Numbered from the stretch's first letter, positions 7,902 through 15,040 are shown. The stretch: 18,097 bases of DNA from CANGYM01 sp044372405 (GCA_044372405.1 JBILRW010000030.1:1-18097), one strand, 5' to 3'. The notes: generated by a model not told the origin, from the letters alone. A program made the numbers and translations.

Positions 7902-7931
7902 CTCTTAGGCCAAGACCCATCCCCGAAAAGC

Positions 7932-8008
7932 TGGCGTCCCCGATTGGATTCGAACCAACGGCCTTCAGATTAGGAATCTAACGCTCTATCCTGCTGAGCT
8001 ACGGGGAC
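7932..8008 (-). tRNA. tRNA-Arg (anticodon CCT)
   Basis: The reverse strand folds as a full cloverleaf: acceptor GTCCCCG/CGGGGAC, D arm AGCTCAGCAGGATAGAGC, anticodon stem TTAGA/TCTGA with loop TTCCTAA (anticodon CCT), and T arm with GGTTCGAATCC. Discriminator G is followed by an encoded CCA (7932-7934). It is 77 nt including CCA and reads AGG codons. Confidence 0.97.
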
Positions 8009-8061
8009 GAGGCGGACACCATAGCAAACATCGTTTTCCACGGCAATTTTTAAGGAAGCCC

Positions 8062-8850
8062 CTAAAGACTCATCCCCTGTTGCTGGGCCACCAAGGCCGC
8101 CATGGCTTGGGTTCCTTTGCCCCCGCCGCTGGTGCGTTTGTTGTCCTTAATGATGATTTTATAGCCTTGGATGGGGGCAGAATCGCCCTCTCCGTCACCA
8201 CTGTCGACGGGCACCACCCTCATGACAACCTTACGAACGGGGCCACGGTTTTTTTCACTGCGGTCGTAAATGATGATGTAGAGTTTTTCAGGACTGGCGG
8301 GAATGGAAACATCAGGAAATTCAGCGTGTAAAGAGGCTAGGTCGCAGGTGGCGTCCCCTTCGGTGGCATAAATATGCCCCTTGTTAATGCGCCGCATGAT
8401 GGGGTGGGCGCCATTGGGGTGGGGCTGTTTGGGGCGTTTTTTGTGGGGATGATCCGACAGCGGCATGGGGACCTTGGTTAAACTCAATGTTAACGCCCCA
8501 TCGGATAGGGTTTTTGCGGCAATGCAGGAGAAATGTCCCACAAACCCCTGATTTTCCTCCCCAGGGGTCACTTGAAACCCGTGGATCCACAGCATGACAG
8601 AGTCCAGTTCGTCGCCATCAACACACACAAACTGACGGCGAATGTTGCGTAAACGCGTTGTAATTTGCTCCAGCGACTGAAAGCGGAACAGCTCCGCCAT
8701 ACAGGCCTGAACAATGGGATTTTCAATGCGCATCACCCGTTTGGTTTTGCCCGGGGCATCGGCGGAGGTGGGGGTTTCTACGGTATCCTGGTTTTGCCGC
8801 GTTTCCGCGCCACCGTTTGTGTCTTCGGAATGGTTTTCATCGTGTAACAT
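8062..8850 (-). CDS. Unrecognised conserved-looking protein, 262 residues
   Basis: I do not recognise the family. ATG 8850 is chosen because AAAGGAGA lies 8 bases upstream; the longer frame to 8961 covers AT-rich promoter DNA. Residues 1-40 are polar and probably disordered (HDENHSEDTNGG…). A folded region from about 45 begins RIENPIVQACMAELFRFQSLEQITTRLRNIRR. A basic, His/Pro-rich loop follows (about 145-165, SDHPHKKRPKQPHPN), then LYIIIYDRSEKNRGPVRKVVMRVVPVDSG and YKIIIKDNKR with strand character, and a Gly/Gln-rich tail. No signal peptide or membrane segment. It ends close to tRNA-Arg. It appears to be a single-gene unit. The coding call is good; function is unknown. Confidence 0.8.
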   Translation of the reverse strand: MLHDENHSEDTNGGAETRQNQDTVETPTSADAPGKTKRVMRIENPIVQACMAELFRFQSLEQITTRLRNIRRQFVCVDGDELDSVMLWIHGFQVTPGEENQGFVGHFSCIAAKTLSDGALTLSLTKVPMPLSDHPHKKRPKQPHPNGAHPIMRRINKGHIYATEGDATCDLASLHAEFPDVSIPASPEKLYIIIYDRSEKNRGPVRKVVMRVVPVDSGDGEGDSAPIQGYKIIIKDNKRTSGGGKGTQAMAALVAQQQGMSL

Positions 8851-9023
8851 GGAAAAGTCTCCTTTTAAAAAAAACCTTACGGTTAGGGTTAAGGTTGTTG
8901 AAAAACAAAAACCTAAAGACGTAACTTCGGGACGCACTTTTTGATGGGCACCAAAAAGCACAAAACCAAAGTGAAAAAAATATACCTTTATTTTTTACAA
9001 AATGCAATAAAAAAAATACCTCA

Positions 9024-9092
9024 ACGGGCGAGCCTCCGCCGGAGGCGTGGCAATCCAGGACTTTCGGGATGGCTTCGCTGCGATCGCCATTG
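9024..9092. repeat. Palindromic dispersed-repeat-like block
   Basis: GCCTCCGCCGGAGGC (9032-9046) is a 7-bp-stem palindrome, followed by GTGGCAATCCAGG and TGGCTTCGCTGCGATCGCCAT. The wording recalls the widespread intergenic repeat of the form TCATTGCGAG…GCGAAGCAATCC found in many proteobacteria. Only one copy is in this window, so repeat status rests on memory. Confidence 0.4.
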
Positions 9093-9137
9093 TTCCGCGT
9101 AAGTTCTGTTATCTCCCAAACTCACCCTTTTTTAATC

Positions 9138-9165
9138 TTACCGCCGTATAGAAAGGTGTTAGGAT
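9138..9165 (+). promoter_or_regulatory. Candidate promoter for isocitrate lyase
   Basis: TTACCG (9138-9143), a 16-base spacer and TAGGAT (9160-9165) make a sigma70-like pair 28 bases before the start codon. The match is moderate. The AGGG at 9181-9184 is a reasonable ribosome site for ATG 9194. Confidence 0.35.
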
Positions 9166-9193
9166 AACAAAATAAAAAAAAGGGAAAACGGCG

Positions 9194-10474
9194 ATGTCCT
9201 CTCAGACAAAAGAATTTGAAACCTTAACCCAAGCCCCCGTTGGCCGATTTGACGGCATTGTCCGTCCTTATGGCCTTGATGATGTCAAAAAACTGCGGGG
9301 ATCAGTGGTGATTGAACACACCTTGGCCCGTTTGGGGGCCCAGCGGTTGTGGGATTTGTTGCACACCAAACCGTACGTTCATGCCTTGGGCGCCCTGTCC
9401 GGGAATCAAGCCATGCAGATGGTGCGGGCCGGATTATCCGCGATTTATTTATCGGGCTGGCAAGTCGCCGCCGATGCCAACACGGCCGGGGCCATGTACC
9501 CAGATCAGAGCCTGTATCCCGCCAATGCGGGGCCGGAGCTATGCCGTCGCATCAACAGAACCTTTCAACGCGCCGATCAAATTGATACCTCCGAAGGCAA
9601 AAACAAAATATCTTGGTTTGCCCCCATTGTGGCCGATGCCGAGGCTGGCTTTGGGGGCCCCCTGAACAGTTTTGAACTCATGAAGGCCTATATCGAGGCT
9701 GGCGCCGCCGGGGTGCATTTTGAGGATCAACTGGCGTCCGAAAAAAAATGCGGTCATTTGGGCGGCAAGGTCCTGATTCCCACATCCTGGCACATTCGCA
9801 CGCTGATTGCGGCGCGGCTGGCGGCGGATATTATGGGCGTGCCCACGCTGATTGTGGCCCGCACCGATGCCGAAAGTGCGAAACTCATCACCGCTGATAT
9901 TGATGAGGGCGACCGCGCCTTTGTCACGGGGGAGCGCACATCAGAGGGGTTTTACCGCCTGAAAGACGGCACGGGCCTTAATCATTGCATCGCGCGCGGA
10001 TTGGCCTTTGCCCCATATGCGGATTTGTTGTGGTGGGAAACGTCCCGCCCCAACCTGGCCGAGGCCAAAATGTTTGCCGATGCCATTCACGCGAAATTTC
10101 CGGGAAAAATGCTGGCCTATAACTGCTCCCCGTCCTTTAATTGGAAAGCCAATTTGGACGATGCCACCATTGCGAAATACCAACAGGAACTGGGGGCCAT
10201 GGGTTATACGTTTCAGTTTGTGACCTTGGCGGGCTTTCATTCCCTGAATTACAGTATGTTTGATCTGGCCAGCCAGTACCGTGATGCCGGCATGGCGGCC
10301 TATTCCACATTGCAACAGGCTGAATTTGCCGCCGAATCCCGGGGCTATACCGCCACAAAACACCAACGCGAAGTGGGCACGGGCTATTTCGACCTGATCG
10401 CCCAAACCATCGCGGGCGGCACATCCTCCACCACCGCGTATAAGGAATCCACGGAGAAGGATCAGTTTCATTGA
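9194..10474 (+). CDS. aceA: Isocitrate lyase
   Basis: It cleaves isocitrate to succinate and glyoxylate, the first step of the glyoxylate shunt that allows growth on acetate or fatty acids; cytosolic. 426 residues, the usual bacterial length. The catalytic loop KKCGHLGGK is complete, with the active-site Cys at C186. Other family blocks are SGWQVAADANTAGAMYPDQSLYP, PIVADAEAGFGG, GVHFEDQ, RTDAESA, YNCSPSFNW and FQFVTLAGFH. Monocistronic by context: AT-rich DNA lies upstream and about 190 bp of non-coding or weakly coding DNA downstream. Malate synthase is not in the window. It argues against a strictly energy-parasitic lifestyle. Confidence 0.97.
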   Translation: MSSQTKEFETLTQAPVGRFDGIVRPYGLDDVKKLRGSVVIEHTLARLGAQRLWDLLHTKPYVHALGALSGNQAMQMVRAGLSAIYLSGWQVAADANTAGAMYPDQSLYPANAGPELCRRINRTFQRADQIDTSEGKNKISWFAPIVADAEAGFGGPLNSFELMKAYIEAGAAGVHFEDQLASEKKCGHLGGKVLIPTSWHIRTLIAARLAADIMGVPTLIVARTDAESAKLITADIDEGDRAFVTGERTSEGFYRLKDGTGLNHCIARGLAFAPYADLLWWETSRPNLAEAKMFADAIHAKFPGKMLAYNCSPSFNWKANLDDATIAKYQQELGAMGYTFQFVTLAGFHSLNYSMFDLASQYRDAGMAAYSTLQQAEFAAESRGYTATKHQREVGTGYFDLIAQTIAGGTSSTTAYKESTEKDQFH

Positions 10475-10522
10475 GGGAAAAAAGGAAATGGTGGTGTGAA
10501 TCATCAATAACTCAGAAGATTG

Positions 10523-10536
10523 TCCGTCATGACGGA
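10523..10536. repeat. 14-bp perfect palindrome downstream of isocitrate lyase
   Basis: TCCGTCATGACGGA is a perfect palindrome 48 bases after the stop codon; a T7 run follows at about 10548-10554. The stem is short and the T run is offset by ten bases, so it may be a weak terminator or an operator. Neither is established. Confidence 0.3.
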
Positions 10537-10666
10537 GTCTATTGGCCTTTTTTTGAAAGTGAATTGGTATAAGTAGTCCTGCTTGGCGATCATGATTCTG
10601 GCAAATTTTTTTCTTTGCGTTTTGGTTAAAATGTGGGATAGTAAAAGTGTATCCGTGGAAACAGTT

Positions 10667-10981
10667 ATGGAAAACCAAGAGTTTTTATTCTCTAAATTCG
10701 CTGAGGGTCTCTGCAAAACGACTGACTGCATTTTTAGCACCATGGGTAACGGTCCTGTTGGCCAGTTTGGTATTGGGGACGGGGAAAATGAGTCAATATT
10801 TCAGCAAGTGCTGGGTCAGATAGCGGATGCTTTTATTCGCTCGACTCAACAGGGTAATGTATCACAACGCGCCAGCCAAACAGCAGGCAGTGCCGTGCAA
10901 AGCGGTGGTCCTTCTATTATCGATACGATGAATCGTATGAACAATCTAAGAGTGAGCCAACAGGCCGCAATGGGCGCATAG
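10667..10981 (+). CDS. Small unknown protein (104 residues)
   Basis: No family recognised. The frame is open from about 10583; ATG 10667 has GGA 9 bases upstream, while ATG 10631, ATG 10592 and TTG 10585-region starts lack a ribosome site, so the start is uncertain. The product (ENQEFLFSKFAEGLCKTTDCIF… then Gln/Ser/Asn-rich QQGNVSQRASQTAGSAVQSGG… MNRMNNLRVSQQAAMGA) is soluble, with a low-complexity polar C-terminal half. It has the length and composition of a small secreted or phasin-like/structural protein, but nothing in the sequence proves this. It stands alone between isocitrate lyase and tpiA. Confidence 0.55.
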   Translation: MENQEFLFSKFAEGLCKTTDCIFSTMGNGPVGQFGIGDGENESIFQQVLGQIADAFIRSTQQGNVSQRASQTAGSAVQSGGPSIIDTMNRMNNLRVSQQAAMGA

Positions 10982-10982
10982 C

Positions 10983-11048
10983 CGTTACGTAACGTCGCCC
11001 CCCCCAAACAGCCCTTTACCTCCCCCCCCGTTACCTGCTACCTGTTAC
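10983..11048. promoter_or_regulatory. Palindromic GTTAC repeats upstream of tpiA
   Basis: CGTTACGTAACG (10983-10994) is a perfect 12-bp palindrome. GTTACCTG (11030-11037) and CCTGTTAC (11041-11048) lie just before the tpiA start, separated from it by poly-C tracts. They could be operator sites. There is no Shine-Dalgarno before ATG 11053. The related CAGGTAAC occurs at 16650-16657. Confidence 0.3.
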
Positions 11049-11052
11049 ACCT

Positions 11053-11778
11053 ATGTGGATTATCGCCAATTGGAAAATGCAGGGAAGTGTTCAGGCCCTT
11101 CGGACGTTTTGTCAGGGGCTAACGCCTGCGCTTGCCACGTTGCCCCAGGTGCGCGTGGTTTTGTGCGTGCCTTTTCCGTATGTTTTATTGGCCCAGGACC
11201 TTCTGAGGGGGACGGGGGTTTTCGTGGGGGCGCAAGATGTCTCCCCCCTGGATAACGGCGCCCATACGGGGGATGTCAGTGCCGCCATGCTGCAGGATTG
11301 TGGGGTGTCCCATGTCATCGTGGGCCATTCTGAGCGGCGAAGAGACCACGGAGAGGGATGTTCCCTGATTCACCAAAAGGCCCTTGCGGCCAGATCCAAG
11401 GGCTTAATTCCCATTGTCTGTGTGGGCGATGCTGAGGGTCAGGGGCAGGGGGTCCTCACCCGGCAAGTCCGTCGTGGTCTGGGTATTGTCGCGGGTGAAT
11501 CCGGCATTCCCGGGGCCATGATTGCCTATGAACCCCTGTGGGCCATTGGGACGGGACGGGCGGCGGATCAAACCACCATTGCCAAGATGCATCAGCATAT
11601 TTTAAAAACAGCGCCCGGGTATCCCGTATTATACGGGGGATCGGTGAGTGCGGATAATGTGGCCTCTATTATAACAACGCCCGGGGTTTCTGGGGTTTTG
11701 GTGGGCGGCGCGAGTTGCCGTTTGGAAACGTTTTTGCCCCTGTTAACGGCGGCGGATACAGCCCTAACACCAAACTGA
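11053..11778 (+). CDS. tpiA: Triosephosphate isomerase
   Basis: It interconverts dihydroxyacetone phosphate and glyceraldehyde 3-phosphate (glycolysis/gluconeogenesis), cytosolic TIM barrel. 241 residues. All active-site parts are present: NWKM (N6, K8), VGHSERR with catalytic H92, AYEPLWAIGTG with catalytic E160 and the mobile loop, YGGSVS (194-199) and VGGAS (217-221) for phosphate binding. The start is unusually abrupt (MWIIANWKM), a few residues shorter than most relatives, with no ribosome site upstream. Its last 110 bp overlap the 3' end of ctaA on the other strand. Confidence 0.96.
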   Translation: MWIIANWKMQGSVQALRTFCQGLTPALATLPQVRVVLCVPFPYVLLAQDLLRGTGVFVGAQDVSPLDNGAHTGDVSAAMLQDCGVSHVIVGHSERRRDHGEGCSLIHQKALAARSKGLIPIVCVGDAEGQGQGVLTRQVRRGLGIVAGESGIPGAMIAYEPLWAIGTGRAADQTTIAKMHQHILKTAPGYPVLYGGSVSADNVASIITTPGVSGVLVGGASCRLETFLPLLTAADTALTPN

Positions 11779-12721
11779 TCAAAATGAATGCCGCATTCAG
11801 TTGATGCCACGACGCCACCACCAGCGGCACCTGTCCCACCACCGTTAACGCGCCCAGGATCACTTGCAGGGTAATTAAACCAAGCAAAACCCAGGACCGA
11901 TGCCGCAGGGAAACCACAAAAGCTGTTATCCAAAAACCAAAGGCCAGCAAGCGATGCGCCCACTGAACCGCGGCAGGATCGTTAAAAAAGAAGGGGGCCG
12001 ACCAGACCTCTGGGGGGATAACATGGCCGTTCATCAGGGGAAAGCTATTATAAACCATGCCCCCATTCAGCCCCGCCACCAACGCCCCCAGCAGCACGGT
12101 TGGGACATAAAGGATCAACAGTGTCATGTTTCCCTTTGATAAGACCAGGGGGCGTCGCAAACGGGCCCATTGCATGACAATCAATCCCAGCAAAATCAAT
12201 GCCAAAGACAAATGCATCATCAGGCGATAATGACTGACATCGGGCCTGTCGATCAGGCCGCTTTTGACCATAAACCAGCCCATATAACCCTGCAGCGCCA
12301 CCAAAACGGGCAAAACCGCCAGCGATTTTAATAAATCGGGGGACACCAGGCGCCTTATCCACAACACCAAAAACGGCAGCAAAATCACCAACCCCGTGAT
12401 ACGCCCCAAAACGCGGTGAATAAATTCCCACCAGTAAATCCCTTGAAAGGCCGAAAGCGACATACCCTGATTGATTTTTTGATATTCGGGGGTGGCTTGA
12501 TAGGCGGAAAAGGCCTCTTCCCAGGCCTGATGAGACAGGGGGGGGATCCATCCCGTGACGGGATTCCACGTGACCATGGACAGCCCCGACTCTGTCAAAC
12601 GTGTAATCCCCCCCACCAGAATCATCAGCAGCACAAAAACCCCGCAAAACACCAGCCAAGTCGGCACCCAAACCGGAACCCAAGCCGAAACCTTTGGGGG
12701 ATAAGGAAGGGGCGCAGGCAC
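11669..12721 (-). CDS. ctaA: Heme A synthase (COX15/CtaA family)
   Basis: It oxidises heme O to heme A for aa3-type cytochrome oxidase; inner membrane. 350 residues with about eight membrane helices in two four-helix halves. Family blocks: LVGGITRLTESGLSMVTWNPVTGWIPP (35-61), WWEFIHRVLGR with H102, GWFMVKSGL, VSHYRLMMHLSLAL (H164/H170), GLNGGMVYNSFPLMNG, VQWAHRLLAF (H256) and ASWHQLNAAF (H306), i.e. the four heme-ligand positions. The start is GTG 12721 with AGGGAGG four bases upstream. The last 36 residues, ending in a Pro/Arg-rich tail (NSRRPPKPQKPRALL), are encoded antisense to tpiA. Confidence 0.95.
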   Translation of the reverse strand: MPAPLPYPPKVSAWVPVWVPTWLVFCGVFVLLMILVGGITRLTESGLSMVTWNPVTGWIPPLSHQAWEEAFSAYQATPEYQKINQGMSLSAFQGIYWWEFIHRVLGRITGLVILLPFLVLWIRRLVSPDLLKSLAVLPVLVALQGYMGWFMVKSGLIDRPDVSHYRLMMHLSLALILLGLIVMQWARLRRPLVLSKGNMTLLILYVPTVLLGALVAGLNGGMVYNSFPLMNGHVIPPEVWSAPFFFNDPAAVQWAHRLLAFGFWITAFVVSLRHRSWVLLGLITLQVILGALTVVGQVPLVVASWHQLNAAFILISLVLGLYPPPLTGAKTFPNGNSRRPPKPQKPRALL

Positions 12722-12730
12722 AAAGCCTCC

Positions 12731-12877
12731 CTAAAAAATTTCGGGCTGAACGGTGTCTTTTTTCTCAATCATCTCCACCGTGGGACCCGCGGCAAAAATC
12801 ATATACAGCAGCACCACAATCACCAAAGCCGCGGTAAAAAGGGGAATTTTGACGGATAAATCCATTTTCTTACGCAT
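12731..12877 (-). CDS. 48-residue single-pass membrane protein upstream of ctaA
   Basis: A short frame: ATG 12877, stop TAG 12731-12733, whose end leads straight into the GGAGG of ctaA nine bases before its start. The product begins MRKKMDLSVK, then one hydrophobic segment (about 11-31: IPLFTAALVIVVLLYMIFAAG), then an acidic/polar tail (VEMIEKKDTVQPEIF). The positive-inside rule puts the N terminus in the cytoplasm. Tight coupling suggests a role in heme A or cytochrome oxidase biogenesis, by inference. The start could also be ATG 12865. No family recognised. Confidence 0.6.
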   Translation of the reverse strand: MRKKMDLSVKIPLFTAALVIVVLLYMIFAAGPTVEMIEKKDTVQPEIF

Positions 12878-12942
12878 GAAAACGTCCAGGGTTAGGGTTG
12901 AAACAGGGGATGACTATAAATCCTTACAGGGTGGCTGTCATC

Positions 12943-12959
12943 TGTTTCGTTGGGGGGGG
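12943..12959 (+). repeat. Direct repeat with G8 tract, copy 1
   Basis: TGTTTCGTT followed by eight G, then AA. It lies 64 bases before the dinD-like start. The same block with ten G occurs at 13911-13929, after the gene. Confidence 0.7.
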
Positions 12960-13022
12960 AAGGCGGGGGTGTTAAAAACATAAATCTTGATTTGGGGGGT
13001 GTGGGATAGGTATGGTTGGTTT

Positions 13023-13853
13023 ATGACCCTTCTCCCCGCCCAGACATCGTTTGAAGATTTTTGCCGCGAAAACGGCACAACGTATTGGTATGCCAGTGAT
13101 TTTTGTTTGTGGCTTGGCTATGATGATCTGAAGGCGTTTAAAAATGTTTTGAACAAATCCATTGGTGTCTGTACCCGTTTGGGCGTTTCTGTTACGGAAA
13201 ACTTTCGCGAAACGGACGTTATCGAGGATGGAAAATCCAGGATCGACTGGAAGTTAACCCGTTTCGCCTGTTACTTGCTGGCCATGAATGGGGACGTCAA
13301 AAAAGAAAACGTTGCCAGAGCGCAGGTCTATTTTGCGGCCTTGGCAGAGGCGGTCCATGTTTATCAGGATCAGGCAGAAACGGTAGAGCGGGTTCACGTC
13401 CGCAATGACATTGCCCACAAAGACACAGCGTTGTCGGCCATCGCCAAAGACCGTGATGTTGAAAGCTATCCCCTATTTTTGAATGCGGGTTACAGGGGTA
13501 TGTACAACATGAACATAAGCGACCTGAGAAAATTGAGGGGTATCCCCGATGGCCGTTCGCCCTTGGATTTTATGAGCAGCCGCGAAGAAATTGCTAACCT
13601 TTTCCGTATTAAGGAAACCGAGGCCAAGATCAAATCCGACCCTGCCATTTATGGGCAAGAGAAACTGGAAGATGCAGCCCGATCTGTGGGCAGAAAGATC
13701 AGAAATCTGATGATTGATAACGATGGGGTTGCCCCTGAATCCTTGCCCGTGGCCCCTGATATTAAAAAGGCCCAAAGCGCGTTGAAGGCCACGAACAGAG
13801 CCTTCCTTAAACACGACAAACAGCGGCGAGAAGACAGAAAAGAAGAGCTTTGA
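13023..13853 (+). CDS. dinD: DinD-like DNA-damage-inducible protein
   Basis: 276 residues from ATG 13023 (E. coli DinD is about 274). The N-terminal half has BRO-like wording (TTYWYASDFCLWLGYDDLKAF… VIEDGKSRIDWKLTRFACYLLAMNGD…ARAQVYFA). The C-terminal half matches DinD order: LFLNAGYRGMYN, LRGIPDGRSPLDFMSSREEIANLFR, EAKIK, ARSVGRKIRNLM and PESLPVAP. In E. coli, DinD is LexA-controlled and reported to inhibit RecA-mediated strand exchange; that role here is inferred. I see no clear alphaproteobacterial GTTC-N7-GTTC LexA box upstream. In-frame TTG/GTG codons upstream (12987, 12999) lack ribosome sites. Flanking G-tract repeats suggest insertion or duplication. Solitary gene. Confidence 0.85.
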   Translation: MTLLPAQTSFEDFCRENGTTYWYASDFCLWLGYDDLKAFKNVLNKSIGVCTRLGVSVTENFRETDVIEDGKSRIDWKLTRFACYLLAMNGDVKKENVARAQVYFAALAEAVHVYQDQAETVERVHVRNDIAHKDTALSAIAKDRDVESYPLFLNAGYRGMYNMNISDLRKLRGIPDGRSPLDFMSSREEIANLFRIKETEAKIKSDPAIYGQEKLEDAARSVGRKIRNLMIDNDGVAPESLPVAPDIKKAQSALKATNRAFLKHDKQRREDRKEEL

Positions 13854-13862
13854 TTCTTGGGT

Positions 13863-13890
13863 CAAGTTAAAATCCACAAGTTAAAATCCA
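13863..13890 (+). repeat. Perfect 14-bp tandem duplication
   Basis: CAAGTTAAAATCCA occurs twice in direct succession (13863-13876, 13877-13890), just after the dinD-like stop. It may be recent slippage or the trace of an integration event. Confidence 0.8.
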
Positions 13891-13910
13891 ATGGGGTGAA
13901 CCCATACAGG

Positions 13911-13929
13911 TGTTTCGTTGGGGGGGGGG
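13911..13929 (+). repeat. Direct repeat with G10 tract, copy 2
   Basis: TGTTTCGTT followed by ten G, then AAA; matches 12943-12959 except for tract length. It lies about 107 bases before the chemoreceptor-like start. Confidence 0.7.
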
Positions 13930-14035
13930 AAAGAGACACACAGGCATATTATGAACCAACACACCCCCAACAGTAACGAACTTTTTACTCGGCTGTGCCA
14001 TGGATAGGGGATAAAGAAAAATAAGGAGCTTCCCT

Positions 14036-15037
14036 ATGCCCCACCGTATGCAGTCCATTATGTTACAAGTGGAAGAAAACGTGCATCGTTTTGCCAAAAG
14101 CAATGAGGACATTGCCGGTAAAACAAATTTGTTGGCCCTGAATGCCACCATTGAGGCGGCGCGGGCCGGGGATGCGGGCAAGGGATTTTCCGTGGTGGCC
14201 GCCGAGGTTAAAAACTTGGCCAACCAGGCATCCCAGAATTCACGGGAATTTCGGGAGGTAATGCTCAAACAACTACACGAGGGCTTAAACATCACCGAGC
14301 TGTTGGTCAAAGACATCGAGGGCAATCGCCTGAGTGATTTGGCCCAATTGCTGGTGGATAATGCGGGCGTTTATTTATCGGAGCGTCTGCAGCAGGTCAG
14401 CTGGTGGTCTCAGGACACGGTTTTGCATCAGGCCCTGGTGAATCCCAACGAAGAAATCTTGGGACTTGCGACCCAGGCCCTGAACAGTATGCAGGTTTTT
14501 GCGTCTGCCTTCGCCCATCTGGTGCTGCTGAATCGCGAAGGCCGCGTGGTGGCATCGTCGTGCCAGGATCATTTTCAGAATCCTAGCCACCCCTCCGCCC
14601 AGGAAGAAGCCTGGTTTTTAGATTCTCTCACCCACAAAACCCGTATTCATAGCCCCCAGCCCAGCCTGTGGCACCAAAACGCCCCCATGACGGTGTTTAC
14701 CTGCAGCCTGTCGCAAAATTTAGAAACCGTGGGGATGCTGGTGGCTTTTATGGATCTTCAGCAACAGAGTAAAGCCTTTATGGACCGCATTGTTTCTCTG
14801 CTGGCCCCGGAAGAGCGCGCCATCAGCCAGGTTATGCTGCTGAATAAAAATCAGGAAATTCTGTGCACAGCCCCAAAATCTGTTTCAAAATCAAAAGATT
14901 ATTTATTGGTTAATCACAGTAATAACAGGGGATCTTACCGAAACGATCAGGGGCACAGCGTGACCTTTGCCAAACTTTCCCCCGGATGCGATACCAGTGA
15001 TTTAAACTGGTGGGGTGTCATTGTTCAGAAGATGTAA
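14036..15037 (+). CDS. Soluble chemoreceptor-like protein: MCP signalling tip followed by dCache-like sensor
   Basis: 333 residues; ATG 14036 has AAGGAG 7 bases upstream, so the short N terminus is real. Residues 24-66 hold the receptor hairpin tip (IAGKTNLLALNATIEAARAGDAGKGFSVVAAEVKNLANQ) that contacts CheA/CheW. The arm before it is only about 23 residues, far shorter than usual. From about 105 to the end there is a sensor-like region: LVLLNREGRVVASS, VGMLVAFMDL, VMLLNKNQEIL and NWWGVIVQKM recall the two halves of a dCache domain. There is no membrane segment or signal peptide, so it is presumably cytoplasmic, with sensor after signalling module, the reverse of classic receptors. No che genes are in the window. 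Ligand unknown. Confidence 0.75.
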   Translation: MPHRMQSIMLQVEENVHRFAKSNEDIAGKTNLLALNATIEAARAGDAGKGFSVVAAEVKNLANQASQNSREFREVMLKQLHEGLNITELLVKDIEGNRLSDLAQLLVDNAGVYLSERLQQVSWWSQDTVLHQALVNPNEEILGLATQALNSMQVFASAFAHLVLLNREGRVVASSCQDHFQNPSHPSAQEEAWFLDSLTHKTRIHSPQPSLWHQNAPMTVFTCSLSQNLETVGMLVAFMDLQQQSKAFMDRIVSLLAPEERAISQVMLLNKNQEILCTAPKSVSKSKDYLLVNHSNNRGSYRNDQGHSVTFAKLSPGCDTSDLNWWGVIVQKM

Positions 15038-15040
15038 TAA

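Larger units (their letters stand above)
7616..7931. other. Gene-free gap with two hairpin elements
   Basis: No convincing reading frame lies between the methylase start and tRNA-Arg. It holds the methylase promoter region at its left, a 10-bp perfect inverted repeat (7695-7729) and a CTCTCCCC/GGGGAGAG hairpin linked to a 13-bp block found again at 15041. Both hairpins are listed separately. Confidence 0.6.
8851..9193. other. AT-rich divergent intergenic region
   Basis: It separates the unknown gene (minus) from isocitrate lyase (plus). It contains long A/T runs (8970-9020), a repeat-like palindromic block (9024-9092) and a candidate isocitrate lyase promoter (9138-9165). No credible coding frame was seen. 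Confidence 0.55.

Noticed and set aside
9941..10678. Long minus-strand open frame across the end of aceA
   Set aside because: Mostly antisense to isocitrate lyase, no domain, no ribosome site.
12048..12683. Gly-rich minus-strand frame within ctaA
   Set aside because: Same strand but a different frame from ctaA; a composition artefact of GC-rich DNA.
12890..13022. Possible LexA box before dinD
   Set aside because: No GTTC-N7-GTTC or E. coli-type CTGT-N8-ACAG site could be found by eye.
13950..14006. 18-codon frame (MNQHTPNSNELFTRLCHG) upstream of the chemoreceptor-like gene
   Set aside because: No good ribosome site and too short to support; a leader peptide role is possible but unproven.
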